Positions 36,780 to 49,016 of a stretch of 64,000 nt of DNA are shown piece after piece. Positions within the stretch are counted from its first letter, which is position 1. The number at the start of each line of letters is the position of its first letter. Source of the stretch: Casuarina equisetifolia. Its lineage: Eukaryota > Streptophyta > Magnoliopsida > Fagales > Casuarinaceae. The DNA is taken from the NCBI GenBank assembly GCA_028551475.1, contig CM052357.1:26867745-26931744 (forward strand), written 5' to 3'. Position numbers and translations under genes: made by a program. The notes beneath the pieces were generated by a model, which was not told the DNA's origin, ran no database searches, and saw only the letters and a list, made by a program, of their open reading frames with translations.

Positions 36780-38700
36780 TTCTACCCACTATTTGGGAAT
36801 TCCATTATCCCCTGAGTGTGGAATGTTTGCTTGGGTCATCATTGAATGTCCAAGTTCCATAACATGTTAGTGTTTTCTTTATGTTATTCCATTATGTTGG
36901 GGAGCATAAGGATAAGAAAATTGATATATCATTTCATTTTCACATAAAAACTATGTTAACTTGTTACTTGTATAGTCTCCTCCATTATTAGATTAAGAAA
37001 TTTTAATTGTCCTCTTAAACATCCTTTCAATCATGGCTTTAAAATCCATAAATATTTGGAAGAATTTTGATTTTCTTTTCATTGGGTGAATCTAAGAAAA
37101 ACAAGTCCATTCATTTATTAGAATTGCATAGTACAAAAAGTTCTAACAAGATGGCAACCATGAAGGTCCCCACAAATTAATATGTATCTTCTTATAAAGT
37201 ACAACAGATTTATTTTCAAAAGAAAAGAAAGGTAAGAGATGACCCTTTCTAACCATACATGTGGAACAGGATAATGGAATCTATCCTTCTATTTTTATTT
37301 TACCTTGAGATTGAAGGGATTTAAAAAGTTATAGGCTTGAATTTCCTAGATGACAATGCAATGTACCATAATCTATAGTATGTTGATAATATGAGAAGAA
37401 TGCTTGAATTCTCTTTCCTAACAACACATATAGATCTCCTTTTCTATGTCTTTTAAAGAGAGTTTCATGTATGTTTAGGACCTTAACAACAAAAAACCTT
37501 TTGTCAAATATTATGGGACATGGATAATAATTAGTTAATTTTGAAATGATATCATATTTTATTTCATTTCTGGGGTTACTAGCATGGACTTGAGTGGTAG
37601 ATATCCATCATTTAATTTAGTTGAACCAATGTGAGTGATATATAGATTTTTCTATTTCTAACTAATACTTTGTCCAATACGCAATGAAGAAGGAGAGTTT
37701 TACCTACAAAAGCTACCATATAAGAGAAGGCATATGAATTAATAACCAAATCTTTGTTGCTTCCATCATTTAACTTAAGTTTTTCCAAAGCCTTTGGAAT
37801 ATTATTTATTGGGAAGTTATGATCAAACCTCTTCCAAACATTTAAGTGTAGAATGGTATTTCTTTTTCACAAGTTTGACAAGTCAAAGAAGAATGAATAG
37901 GAAAGTTTAAGGAATTATCTATCAATTTCGCCTATTTGTTTTGCCTTTGATAGTTTGGTGGCATTCTCTTTCTAGTGATAGAAAGGATAAAACCTCTTTC
38001 TTGTAAGGTGAAGGGTTGTCACTAACCTTAACCTTATAGAGCTCCTTGCCCACTTCTAAATCCTTTTTGAGAAAAAGAAGAAGTTATTTTTCATTAACAA
38101 CTATGTGATTGCACTTCAACAATGACTATGTTGTACTTCATAAGCTTAGAGTTGAGAAATCACTTCATTGAACTTTGAAACTAGAGGTTTAAACATCATG
38201 ATTGTGAAAGAGACATAATTTTTATCAAGGATTTCAAAAAGACACAATGTCTTGGCTAAGTTAGTTTGGGGTGACTCAGTCAAGATTTGTTCCTTGTTTA
38301 TCACCAAAAATGATGGAGGGAAAGGGTAGGTGGTATTTCAAGTAACAAAACCTATGAGTTTTTTAGTTTGAAGAAGAGATTTCATTTGTGTCATTTATGA
38401 AAAGTAGTTACATTTTGTGAGTTTAATGGAAAAAGGGAAAAAGGTTCTTTGAGACATAATGAGTATATAGGAGTATTTAAATGGTTAATCGAGTTACTCT
38501 AATACTGGAAAGAAAAAGAAATTTTTGATCAAAAGATAAATTGCTTTCAAGCAAAAAGGGAGCTATTACTTCTCATTAAATACCAAGTATAAAAAATGAA
38601 GGCATGTATTATATAGATATTTGTCCAATTGAAAAAAAAGGGTTGCATTATTCTAAGTGATTACATTCACAACTACTTGGAAGAGATAGTTAGGAGATTC
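36780..38700 (-). mobile_element. Copia retrotransposon remnant (integrase region, antisense)
   Basis: Minus-strand frames near 37.3-36.8 kb read HINLWGPSWLPSC, then KFFQIFMDFKAMIERMF, SNNGGDYTSNKL and YPYAPQHNGIT, matching the Copia integrase core with its DDE-region neighbours. A weak protease/pre-integrase signal (KIWLLIHMPSLIW, DLYVLLGKR) lies to the right. Many stops are present. The reverse transcriptase part is absent, probably replaced by the neighbouring LINE sequence at 36.76 kb. Confidence 0.8.
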
Positions 38701-38710
38701 CATTTTCAAC

Positions 38711-38950
38711 ATCATCATATCTAATGGGAGATTTGTTGGGAGCCATGTGAGAAGTCAAGTCATCATCATGTCTAACGAAAGGTTCGTCGAAGGCCACATG
38801 AGAGTGAAGTTATCACCATTACCAGACGAATGACATAGAGTTGCAGACACAGTAGCCACATTAGCATATGAGTGAGTCATGGATGTAGTAGCCACAGTAG
38901 CATGTGAGTGAGTTATGGATGTGGCAACTATATCAACAATAGCTATGTTG
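38711..38950. repeat. short degenerate tandem repeats
   Basis: Two units around ATCATATCTAATGGGAGATT/ATCATGTCTAACGAAAGGTT (38,711-38,810) are followed by about 36-bp units around GTAGCCACATTAGCATATGA and GTAGCCACAGTAGCATGTGA (38,850-38,940). No function recognised. Confidence 0.6.
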
Positions 38951-39162
38951 GCATCATCCATGATATGTTTGGAAGATTAGTTTCCCATGCATGTAACTCA
39001 TAGGAAAGTGAGAATAAAGAGTGAGACTAATGTTCAGGCCATGGTTTGTCTACAAAGCAATTATGGGATTTATTGATGAATCATCTTATAGGAAGACAAG
39101 GGAAAGCAACTAATTAAGGATTTGTTGCAGAAACTCCAATTTTTTTTGTAGAAATCTTTAAG

Positions 39163-39304
39163 AAATCCATAAGAAGACAAGACTGCTGTGATTGGAAAAA
39201 CTCTTGAGGAAATCCATGGGAAGGTGGGACTTGTAGTAATGGGAAAAATTCTTGATGAAATACATGGTAAGTACAAACTTGTGGTAACAAAAAAAGCATT
39301 AAAC
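39163..39304. repeat. three-copy 47-48-bp tandem repeat
   Basis: Units start AAATCCATAAGAAG (39,163), AAATCCATGGGAAG (39,210) and AAATACATGGTAAG (39,258), each followed by a GGAAAAA-C-TTGA-like stretch. The units are diverged and the array is short. Confidence 0.7.
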
Positions 39305-40189
39305 AAAGTCATGAGGAGGTAAATTCAACTATTGGTTGGCTTGTCATGGCATATCAACAAGGATATATTATGGCTATCATTAATGTAGGAATTGGCAGGT
39401 GAGACGATCCATCTTTGTTTTCACAAAAGAATATGGTTGAGATTGAAATAGTTCCACAAGCCACCCCAATTACCTACAACTTTATCCAAAGAAAGAGATA
39501 ATTGAAGTGTGTGACATGTGTTGCACAATAATGGTTGATAGAGGAGTTAATGCAAAGCAATTTATATGAGTTTATGTAGAAGTCAAAAAATGTGTTTATG
39601 TAGAAGTCAAGATAGCCTCTAATAGTTGTAATAATGAAAATGTAATAGCTAGTTATCATTATTTATTTCTTAAGCAATTATTAGTAGAATATTTATATTT
39701 AAAAGGATTATGTGTTTTATAAAAGTCATTTAATTATTAATCCTAATTAAGTGTCCCTTAAAAGATGTGCATCTCCCTCTTTAACAAGACTAAACCTTTT
39801 TCATTATTTTGCCTATTTTGGGATTCACCATAGGTAGAAGAAAACAAACGCATTGGAATTTTGATAAAGTTGTTTATTCATGTTATTCCTTGATTCAGTC
39901 TTTTAGCCAAAAGAAAAATAATGATATTGGATTAACACGATTTATGAGTGATAGAAATTCTAAATGAGAAATCAAACTTTGACAAAAAGCTTAATTAGAT
40001 GATGGAATTCCTATACCAAATGGTTATGGCTATTAATGGCAAGTCAAATGTTGTTAAAGGACAAGGAGGAAGGGGGAATCATCCAACTCCCAACTAGGTA
40101 AGATTGGTAGTTGATCGAATCATGGTGGAACTTAAATGAGAACTAGTAAACCATCGGTTGATGAATTGGATTTCTTAAAATAAAAAGAG
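39305..40189. other. unassigned AT-rich region
   Basis: A 17-bp direct repeat (GTTTATGTAGAAGTCAA) occurs at about 39,570 and 39,594. The region may be a decayed LTR, but no LTR ends were identified. No gene found. Confidence 0.3.
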
Positions 40190-40720
40190 CCAATGACCTT
40201 ATGGGATGAACTTGTAGAACCAATCAACTTTTTTTGTATCATTAGATACAAGAGGAAGAACATGTCCCATTAGTTTAATGGAACCTTAATGGTCATGCCC
40301 AAATTTGGTTTCAAGTTTTAAAAGAAGAACAAGTAGGCCAACTAATCACGTGGTTTTTATTGATACATGAATAAGCTAAATGCCATAGACCAACCAAGAA
40401 GTGGGACATTTTTGGCAACATAAAATTGTAGCAACATGAAGTGATTGAAGACTACCAAATAAGCTTTGTAGGGGTTCTTTAAAAATAAGACAATTGTCTT
40501 CAAAGTAGCAAGTTGAATGCTTCATATAGCTTGAAAGAACCAAATATAAATTGATATTCAAGCATACAAGCTAACTTGCTTCCTTATCTACAACCATAGA
40601 CCTTACAAGGCTATACAAAGAGAGAGGAATTTATAGTTGAACATTTGGAGCACAAGTCTAGTGACATCCTAGCAATAAAGTATTATTCGAAGTCCTTACA
40701 AAAGGCACTGGCTCATCCAT
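40190..40720 (+). mobile_element. possible Gypsy-type gag fossil
   Basis: Broken plus-strand frames give NFNGHAQIWFQVLKEEQ and a downstream SLKEPNIN, then LLPYLQP and LQGYTKREE, reminiscent of the retrotransposon gag region of Gypsy elements (a hydrophobic WFQ segment, then a short conserved helix). No zinc knuckle or protease was seen, so this is a weak call. Confidence 0.35.
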
Positions 40721-40899
40721 TATTCATCAACTGAGATTTTCTTCCAAGGAGAGAGAATAGAAAGACATGTTAAATATTATCCCTAAATTAGTCACAATAG
40801 AACAAAATGAAAAGCTATGTCAACAACCCTAATGGAAGAAAATTTTTATAGTTATTAAAAGTTTAAATCCTCACAGTGCTTCAAGTTTTGATGGATTCA

Positions 40900-41950
40900 A
40901 TTAACATTCCTACTAGGTTAGTGTAGAAATCCTAAAGGAAGATATTATAGCAATGGTTTAAGATTTTGTTTGAGGTAATCAAATGCCTAAATGCATTAAC
41001 TTAACAACTATAGCACTAACACCCAAAACTAAGAGTTCCTAAAGTTTTAAGGAATTTAGAGCAATTAGCCTATGCAACCTTTCTTATTAGATAATTTTCA
41101 AAATTTTAAATGAGAGATAAGTAAGACTCTTACCCCAAATGACATTGAGACAACAATCTAGTTTTGTACAAGAGTGGGATATATATGAGAATGTGGCCAT
41201 AGCTTAAGAAATCATTAATGAATTAGATCACAAGATAGTAACAAGCAATATCATGATCAAGGTAGATATGAAAAAGGCATTTGATCTTATAGAGTGGGGC
41301 TTCATTATCAAGGTGTGAGAGATATTTGGCATTTCTCACATGTACTATGATATGGTCTTTAGATGTATCTCCAATTATTGGTTTTCAATTCAAATTCAAG
41401 GTACTAGCCATGACTTCTTTAAGCCTAAACAAGGCCTTTTGAAAGGGGATTCACTGTCACTATGTATTTTTATTCTTACCTAAGACTCATTCGATTGAAA
41501 GCTCAATTTCCTTATGTGGATGATGGTAAACATTGGAAGGTCTAAAGGAGATAATCAGTTTGGAAGGGCCTTTCATCTTCTTTATACTAATGGTATGTTA
41601 AATTTTATGGAGGGAAACCAACAATCCTTTGAGAACCTCAAGGCCCTCTTACATGAGTACTAAACTTAGAGTGGGAAAAAGGTTAATGTAGAAAAGACAA
41701 AAAAAAATCTCATAAAGCAACTAATAGGCTTTACATTTGTGGGCATGCAATTTGGTGTGACAAAATGGCACACCAATGCTTTTCTCCAAAATCAACAATG
41801 ACATTATAGATAGGATACTCCAATTCTCCATGCTACTTCAAGTTAAAGTTCAGGCAAGCTTTCTTGATTAGGTCTCACTACCTATGTTAGAGGTCTTATG
41901 ATATATATTGTTTACCATGAGGTATATTTTTTGATATGTATACATGTAAA
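40900..41950 (+). mobile_element. LINE (L1-type) reverse transcriptase fossil
   Basis: Plus-strand frames with stops read FKEFRAISLCNLSY, IMIKVDMKKAFDLIEW, YYDMVFRCISNYWFSIQIQG, FKPKQGLLKGDSLSLCIF and HLLYTNGMLNFMEGN. This is the ordered core of plant LINE reverse transcriptases, with the catalytic FADD box decayed to YTNG. The post-RT part continues to about 41,950. The left boundary of the recent tandem duplication (41,762) falls inside this fossil. Confidence 0.85.
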
Positions 41951-42869
41951 GGTTTAAACTTTAAGTAAAAGGCTCGGACATTCAATTATTAGTCATAAAG
42001 AATGTCTTGTGATACAAAGTTAAGCTCAAATTATTAAAGACAAGACATATAAGTTAACTAAAATCATAAGTAAATATTCTAATGAACATTTTCCATTTAG
42101 GGAAAGAGCATTAGTTGACAAAAAAGATAACACATAAGATATATTTACATAGTGTTATATGATTGCCACACTACTATATCAAAATCCATATTAGTTGTGC
42201 TTGTGTCACTTACAAAATGTAGTTACCACATTGATTTGTAGTTTAAAACTCTATGAGATGTGATCAACTTTTAAGAATCATCTTCAAACCAATATAAAGG
42301 TTTGTGCAAATAATTGTTTTTGAAATTTATTATTGTTATCATTTTCATTGCCATTAATATAACTCAATTTTGATAGGCTTACTAATATGGGCTTATATCA
42401 ATGGGTACTTACATGAGTTATATTGATGCATTCAAAATTGATTTAAATATGGATAGGCTAGTGTGGGTTGTTGTTTATTTGTTAGGTCTGCAATTAGTTA
42501 GACTTATAAAAGCAGCATATAAAAAAAAGGCTAGATCCCTCCTCTAACTTTATATGATGTACCTTAGAAATTCTATAAAAATGGAGGTAGAGAGATTCAT
42601 AAAAGGGAACTCAGAAAACTCTCATATGAACACTCTCCCAAAATTCCATTTTAGAAATCTCATCGAGTTAGTATATCTAAAAAGAGAATAGAAAGGAAGT
42701 ACCTACTTGGAAAATCGAATTCTGCCCTACAGATTTTATCTATAGATACTAACGGTATGTATTTGTCATTCTTGCTTTATTTATCCTTTTTGAAAAGCGT
42801 GTTCTTGGTTTGGCTATTTGATCTTCTTGATTTTCGTTCATTGGAAACGGATTTTGATTACAGGCAAGG
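41951..42869. other. unassigned stretch before the RPA2-like tail (also in copy B)
   Basis: AT-rich sequence recurring at 50,839-51,757. No coding signal, LTR ends or RNA gene recognised. It may be a decayed LTR. Confidence 0.3.
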
Positions 42870-43280
42870 GTAGCTGGGTGGCATTAGTGACGAACGCAGT
42901 TTCAGTTTCAGTTTTCTCATCTTCACCTCTCTTTAGTTGTATATGCTTTATTTGTGTACCCAGTAGAGAAGCGTGGGAAAACTTATTGTGGTAGGTTGGA
43001 ACCAAGAGGTCCGACAGACACCTTTTGTCTTGTTCCGGTTGTAAATTTTGGGTGTTCATCCCGACGAAGATCACATGCTTGGTTCTGAGAAGTTCTGCAA
43101 ACCTTCTGTTTCTGTCGTATTTACCTGTTTGTTTTGTTTGGACAATTATTTTTTTAACGGTTTTGCCAAATTCAAAGCAACGGCAAGAGTGATTTTTAAG
43201 TCTGTTTTGTTCATTGGTTGCCCTTTTTTATTTATAAACTGGGATTCGGTTTTCGAAACACTAAAACTAGTTTAGAAGTT
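42870..43280 (+). repeat. RPA2 3'-end-derived block, copy A
   Basis: Diverged duplicate of 23,540-23,940, starting at the last RPA2 codons (GATTACAGGCAAGG resembles CACTACAAGTCAACT) and continuing through GGGTGGCATTAGTGACGAAC to GGTTTTCGAAACAC. It carries no RPA2 domain and is not coding. Confidence 0.78.
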
Positions 43281-43319
43281 GGATTCCAAATCTCATCACC
43301 TGACGTGGTCCCCATTTGT

Positions 43320-45290
43320 TATTCTTGCCAAGTAAGGATGCATGTTTTAAGAATCATTTAAACTTCCATCGAATTACCATGTGACCTCTAAAAATTATTT
43401 GTTTGTCGGAAGTGATAATAGTTTCATCAAACTTCATAAGAATATTGATTGATACCACGTGAATAAGTTATTGAAAAGAAAAGGTTGAATATAACTTTTC
43501 TTCCTGTGGCTTGTATTATCAAAAACTTTTTGATTTGAAATGGTCGCTATGCTTTTTGCCTATATACAAATGGTCTACTCATCATGCTATCGTCTAAAAA
43601 AGTAACTAGAATTTAGTATCTGAACAGAAAATCACGTAAGAACTTATAAAATATTGCAATGTTAAAATTTGTTTAAAACGAAAACAAAACCAATAACTAA
43701 GATATTATTTTTGAATGCATTTTTCAAGTTCTGGTGAAAACAAAATCAAAATTTTGTACCACGCATGAGTTTAGACCATGAAACAAAAATTAAAGAAAAA
43801 CAAATGGGGTTTAGACCATGCATGATATATGTCGATTGAAAATTTTTATCATATATGAGAAAGTTGCTTGCAACTCGTCTTGCCAGGGGACCAAAATATT
43901 TATCCTTTTGGCAACACACCAATGACTCTAAGTGAACATCAGATAGTCCCTCACCTCGCCGATGTCGGCTCGAAGATTCTCTTGCTAAATGGTAAAAACA
44001 TATTTGGTGTACAATTCACTGACCAAACCTGCCTTCACGTGATAATCCTTCACTAGCATTAAAAAAAATTAATATTACATGGCCCTTTATGATTCAGCAA
44101 TCAAGATCAACTATTATATTCATCGGATGAAGCATGCACACGTGGAAGTCCATCAACCTTGATTTTCTTTTGTTTTTTTTTTTTTTCCAGCAAGTTACAA
44201 GGAGTGGACTACAATTGAAATAGACGTTTCCTTAATAGCCTTGGAGAACACTGTACGGACGCCAGAGATCAAGCGCACACAATATCGTAATGGTTGATTT
44301 GTAGTTTCCATAAGAAAAATGACAGAGTGGTATTGTTTAACATTCAACTATTATATTATTGTTGACAGAGCCTCGGTGATTGGACTTCTAGTTGCACTAA
44401 AAGAGTGATTATAATTACATATTAAAGATAGCAGAATCTTAAAGCAGATCATCCTCTGGGTTTTCTTCCAAAGACTTACTGCAGAAGCGCAAAAGGGTCA
44501 GTTATAATTTCAGGTTTTTATTATCTTCACGATGTGAACATAAGTTCCATGCAAGCTGTGGGTGTTTAAAGATTTCCCATGATTCAAACCTTGCTTCAGG
44601 TGATGAAAACACAATCTTGACAAACAAAGGCTAGACCCACTTGTAAAATAATGTTCTGTGCAATGCATCCCTAATACTAAACAAAATGGCGTCTTCTGGA
44701 CTGAAAACCTTTCACGAGGACATAAAGAGACCGTTCTGGATGACAACAAACTTTCAACTTTGTTCAGATTCTCTGAAGTCAGCTTGGGTCACGAAGGTGC
44801 TAAAAGGTACATAATTTCTTGTCAAGCTTCCTCGAAGCTAACGAACTTTCTAGTTTGATAAGCCTGTTGAAAAGTTTCTCGGGAGGAAAAAAAAAAAAAA
44901 GAATAGGAAGTGAGAGAACCCCACTTATATGGCAAAAAAGAGCACATCTTTGTATATTCTGGAGAGCATAAAGAAAACAAATACAGAAACACATTTCGAG
45001 CTTTCAAACATGCAAATTAACTCCCACCATTACATAAAATAATTTCGGAGCTGTATGTGACAGCCCATTCGTCTGCAATTGGTCACAAACAAAGATAATT
45101 TGCAGTGTCTCAGAAGGATCAACCATATGGGATGAAGAGAGTAATACATAAGATAATAGTTTCGCCAAGTTATATATGTATAAGTGGCGGTACAAATAAT
45201 ATAATCCTTTTTAACCCAGCGATGCAGCAAATGAAGCACAGAAGTGATTTATGTGGAAATTTCTAAATTACAGACAGCAAGCAATGTTGA
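43320..45290 (+). promoter_or_regulatory. MYB2 distal upstream block
   Basis: Related to 28,258-28,880 (ahead of MYB1) and, from 43,880, to 49,060-50,637 (ahead of MYB4 in the ancestral order). It contains palindromic CACGTG G-boxes at 43,456-43,461, 44,036-44,041 and 44,139-44,144, which are bHLH/bZIP binding sites. Small frames here (for example 43,868-44,056) are not conserved between block copies, so I do not call genes. Confidence 0.55.
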
Positions 45291-45326
45291 GAAAAAATTT
45301 TTACATGCAAAAGAAATATATAAATT

Positions 45327-46385
45327 TTTTTGGTGGGAATATAAGGATGAATTAATAAAAAAGAGTGTTCTAAGGCATAGGGGGATATCCTAGAATTATA
45401 AGAATTAGAAAATATAGAAGTTAGAATCCTCTAAATCTCATTTAAAATGATATTTTTCTGCAATGATTTTATATTTTGAAATAAAGAAACTTTCTATCGT
45501 ATAATTTTCCTTACTTTACCCAACATGATTAGAATGTCAATTATTTTGTTTTAAAATCATCTTCTATTGCATTTTTCCCATATACAATAAATGCAAGTTA
45601 AAAAAGATAATTTAAGAAATTTGATAATCAAATATTTTCCTTTAGTTGCTTGATCATTCATTACAGTTCTTAATTTCATCCTTCAATATCACGTTCAATT
45701 TCATGTTGAGTAAGGATAGTTTTCCAAACCATCATAGTCCATGGACATTTAAAAAAAAAAAGATGATTCATGTTTTCAACATAGAATTGACAAAAATTAC
45801 ATATACGTTAACTTAAGGGAGTCATCGTACCATTTTTTCTACTATAAAAAAATTGATTTTGATACATTAGTCATCTAATAAACTTATATTTGTTGATGTC
45901 ACTAGTCCAAATGAGATTATACCAATCCACTTTTTCATTTATTAGTCAAAGATGCTGATAAATTTCTTTGTAGCAATAGGTAGATATATTAAGAATCAAG
46001 GTAAATGTGGGCCTTAATTTAAGAAGACTTTTCCAACTCTATGCCATGTAACCTTTTATATCAAGTTGCATTACTAAATTTCTTTTATATTTTGTACTAT
46101 GGATCCATTTACTATATAGAGAAACATCTGAAAGATTTATGAGATTTTAAAGCATACGTCCTATAAAGACTTTATTCTAAAGTTTAAGATTTGGTAACCC
46201 CAATTCCCATTCTTTCTTTGGTGAGCAAACTATTTACCAAACTACTTTATGATAGCATCATATATTTGTACTACCTATCCAAAAATTTATGTCAAACTAT
46301 TTTTAAATAATATTTAAATGTAATAATTATTTTCCCAATTCTTAAATTAAGTTTTAGAATAAATTATTAGCCTATTCTTAATACC
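45327..46385 (-). mobile_element. 5'-truncated LINE fragment in the MYB2 promoter, antisense
   Basis: This segment is absent from the equivalent place ahead of MYB1 and MYB4, where the sequence before 45,290 joins directly to that after 46,386. Its left edge has a T run (poly(A) tail on minus). It shares spaced similarity with the 3' part of the LINE at 31.6-32.5 kb in the same orientation: a GGATATCC/CGTATCCCAAT-like start, TTTCCTTTAGTTG, ACTTATATTTGTTGATG, and a GTACTATGGATCCATTTACT-type stretch. No intact frame. Edges are approximate. Confidence 0.65.
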
Positions 46386-46605
46386 TAGTAGTCAAGTGTC
46401 CGTGCGATCAATCACATGCTCGAGAATCGTAAAACAACCAGGTTAAACACGTTGGCCATGAAGCTTTGTGCATTGGATGTGCACTAAAAACATCTTTCGT
46501 CCTTTCACTGAAAGATTACATTGCCCGTCCATAAATATCTCTCTTTGCCGGACTTTGGTTCATTGAATCAGCGGTTCCAATATTCCCACCCGAGAAACAC
46601 TCAGA
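46386..46605 (+). promoter_or_regulatory. MYB2 proximal promoter
   Basis: Conserved with the MYB1 and MYB4 proximal promoters (GTCAAG, AAACACGTTGG, TATA box ATAAATAT at 46,531-46,538, then TTTGCCGGACTTTGGTTCAT). It is separated from the distal block by the LINE fragment. Confidence 0.6.
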
Positions 46606-48006
46606 ATGGGCAGAAGTCCTCGGTGTTCAAAGGATGGGCTAAACAAAGGAGCATGGACTGCTCTCGAAGACGAAGCCCTGGTCGATTGTGTCAAGAGCCA
46701 TGGTGAAGGAAAATGGAATAAGCTCGCCAAATCCACAGGTAAAGACAACCCACATCGATCATTTTTCGTTATTTGTAAAGAACGTCTAAGTCAACTTTTT
46801 CCTATTTGCTAGTTTTAGGAAGAGTTGAAATTGTGGCTTCTTAGGTCCAACCGATCAAAAACGACTGTGAAGTTTAGGTGACAGCAGTGAACCACAGATC
46901 CTTGTTTCCGCTGACATCATCGTAGATTGGTTAATCTTATTCAACTTTTCCACTCGCATTTCTTCAATATTTTTTTTTCCAAGAAATTGTAGCCAAGTTA
47001 TATGAATTTCATCACGGGAAGGAGTATCCGATACTTAATTCGGAATCCCAACAAGGAAATAGTTCGGAGTTACAGCCCTTCGCTTTGCTAAGAAGAAAGC
47101 TGTTCGGAAGAGGAGGTCGACAACCTAATCAAGAAAATATTTGTTGACTCATATATTCAAGATAATTAGCCATAAGAAAATAAAACAAATGTGGAAATAT
47201 GTGTTCCATTTCTGCTCGTATGCTTACTTTTAAATTTGTCTGTGCAGGGCTCAAAAGATGTGGCAAGAGCTGTAGGCTTCGTTGGATGAACTATCTAAAA
47301 CCTGGTATCAAGAGGGGGAACATTTCAGGAGACGAAGAAGAATTAATCATCAGGCTGCACAAGCTCTTGGGAAACAGGTACTTCTCTTCCTTTTCTTACG
47401 CTTTTCAGGTCGAGCGTGATGCCATGATTATATTAAAAGGTGACACTGCGTTGTCTTACGCTCAAGCTACGTGCTTTCAGATGGTCTCTCATAGCAGGGA
47501 GGCTTCCTGGGAGAACAGACAACGAAATCAAGAATTACTGGAACTCCAACTTAGCCAAGAAGATAAAGCATCAGGTCCCATTAACTAAGCCTGAAACTCA
47601 AGAAAAGCTAATTCTTAGACTTGAAAATGAAAATAAGGTGGCAGTGGAACCACCCACCGACACTAACTTGGTTAAGAACAAGTCTTCAACATCAGAATTA
47701 AGCGCTGGGTTGCCAACAAGGGAAGAAAAAGAAGACGACTTCATGTTGGACCTATGCTCGGAGGATTTATTCAGAATGCTTGACTCTCATTTTGCAAAGC
47801 TCAGTGACGGTGATATGAACGGGTTAAACCCTGCCATTGAAGTTAATGTTTGTCCTTTTCTACCATCGGAGGGAACGGAAAACAGTGGCCGTGGCACTGA
47901 ATGTGGCCTAGATAACAATAATTTGGTTTCCAATTTGCAATCATCGCTTCTAGATTCACACGATGGCTGGTTAGAAGATGATATGGATATTCTATTCGCA
48001 GATTGA
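46606..48006 (+). CDS. R2R3-MYB transcription factor, subgroup 5/TT2-like (MYB2)
   Basis: Three exons (46606-46738, 47248-47377, 47481-48006), 262 aa, phases correct. R2 begins [16 protein letters not shown] with Trp spacing intact. R3 runs from [14 protein letters not shown] to [13 protein letters not shown]. The bHLH-interaction residues E76, L77, R80, L84, L91 and R95 are all present. The R2/R3 linker has KPG where MYB1 has RPD. The acidic C-terminus ends DDMDILFAD. Intron 1 (509 bp) is longer than in MYB1 (74 bp). It is inferred to be a regulator of proanthocyanidin or related flavonoid genes with bHLH/WD40 partners. It lies in copy A of the recent tandem duplication, and its product is identical to MYB3. 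Confidence 0.94.
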
Positions 48007-49016
48007 TTTAAGTTTTTCACTCTAGACTTGTGTCTACGTGATCATTTCACCCACAGCTGCCTTTGTTTGTGCGAATTTTACTGCGTTATCTCTCACCTTG
48101 ATATTGTTGAATTCAAACGTATCAATGAAAATATTTACGCCTTGTTTCCTTGAAGGACCCCCGATATCCTCCACCCTCTCTCTAGTCGGACAGACTTAAT
48201 GTTGTCCATAGATTGACAAGTTCTGTCTACACATTCTCTAGCTTTAACACTCACCAACTTAGAATCCTATCACACGAGAAGGACAACACCTTCATAAACT
48301 TGAACTTCCACCGTTTGTGAAAATGATCTTAGCCTTGTTTTTTCTTCATCCCACCAATTAAAAACTATTATTGTTATAAGATTCGCCACAACTCCTTGCT
48401 TTCATTCACTTACCAGTGTGCTACTTTAAGTCCAACAAAGAAAGCGTTGCACTAATCATAATGCGGAAAAAAAGCAACAAGTCTTTAGGTCAAATCCTTC
48501 ATGAGTTCCTCTAATGGTACCTTCAAGTTCTCTAATTTTCTATATTTTGTATCTTTCACACCCATCAAATGTATTTAATCTTGTTTACATCCTAAAGCTT
48601 TTTATTTATTAGCCAATGTAATACAACATTCATCTAAATTCACACTTATACACATATATCAAAGGAATTAGTAGAATTCGTAATGCACAAATTTTATATC
48701 AAACTTTACCCCTGTTGGGATTAGAAATCCTAATCCCTTATTCATGAAATCATAATTCTTTTTACGACTTCCTCTCAACTATGAGTTTGATTGGACTTCT
48801 ATTTATGAGCCCCAATTTTTTATATAAATATTTTTGTCTATACTTGAAACCTTTGTCAATATGCTTGTATATTATGCCTCAAATTACGAAAAATGAATAA
48901 GAAAAATGCACTTCTTCTTGATATCGATAAAAGATTATCAATTTTTTTAGTATAATCTTTTATAAATTTTTTGTTCTTGTGAAAAGTCTATAACAACACA
49001 GCCTAGAAGTATAAAT
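48007..49016 (+). other. MYB2 3' flank
   Basis: Noncoding, conserved with the MYB1 3' flank and with the orphan block at 27.66-28.09 kb. It contains a perfect hairpin of 8-bp arms GGGATTAG and CTAATCCC around a 5-nt loop (48,717-48,737). It recurs at 56,894-57,903 after MYB3. Confidence 0.6.

Noticed and set aside
43868..44056. 62-codon frame repeated identically at 52,756-52,944
   Set aside because: Identity only reflects the tandem duplication. The diverged block at 49.1 kb does not keep the frame.
46606..46812. 68-codon frame starting at the MYB2 ATG as a short single-exon protein
   Set aside because: It is exon 1 read through into intron 1. The GTAAAG donor and conserved MYB exon structure show splicing.
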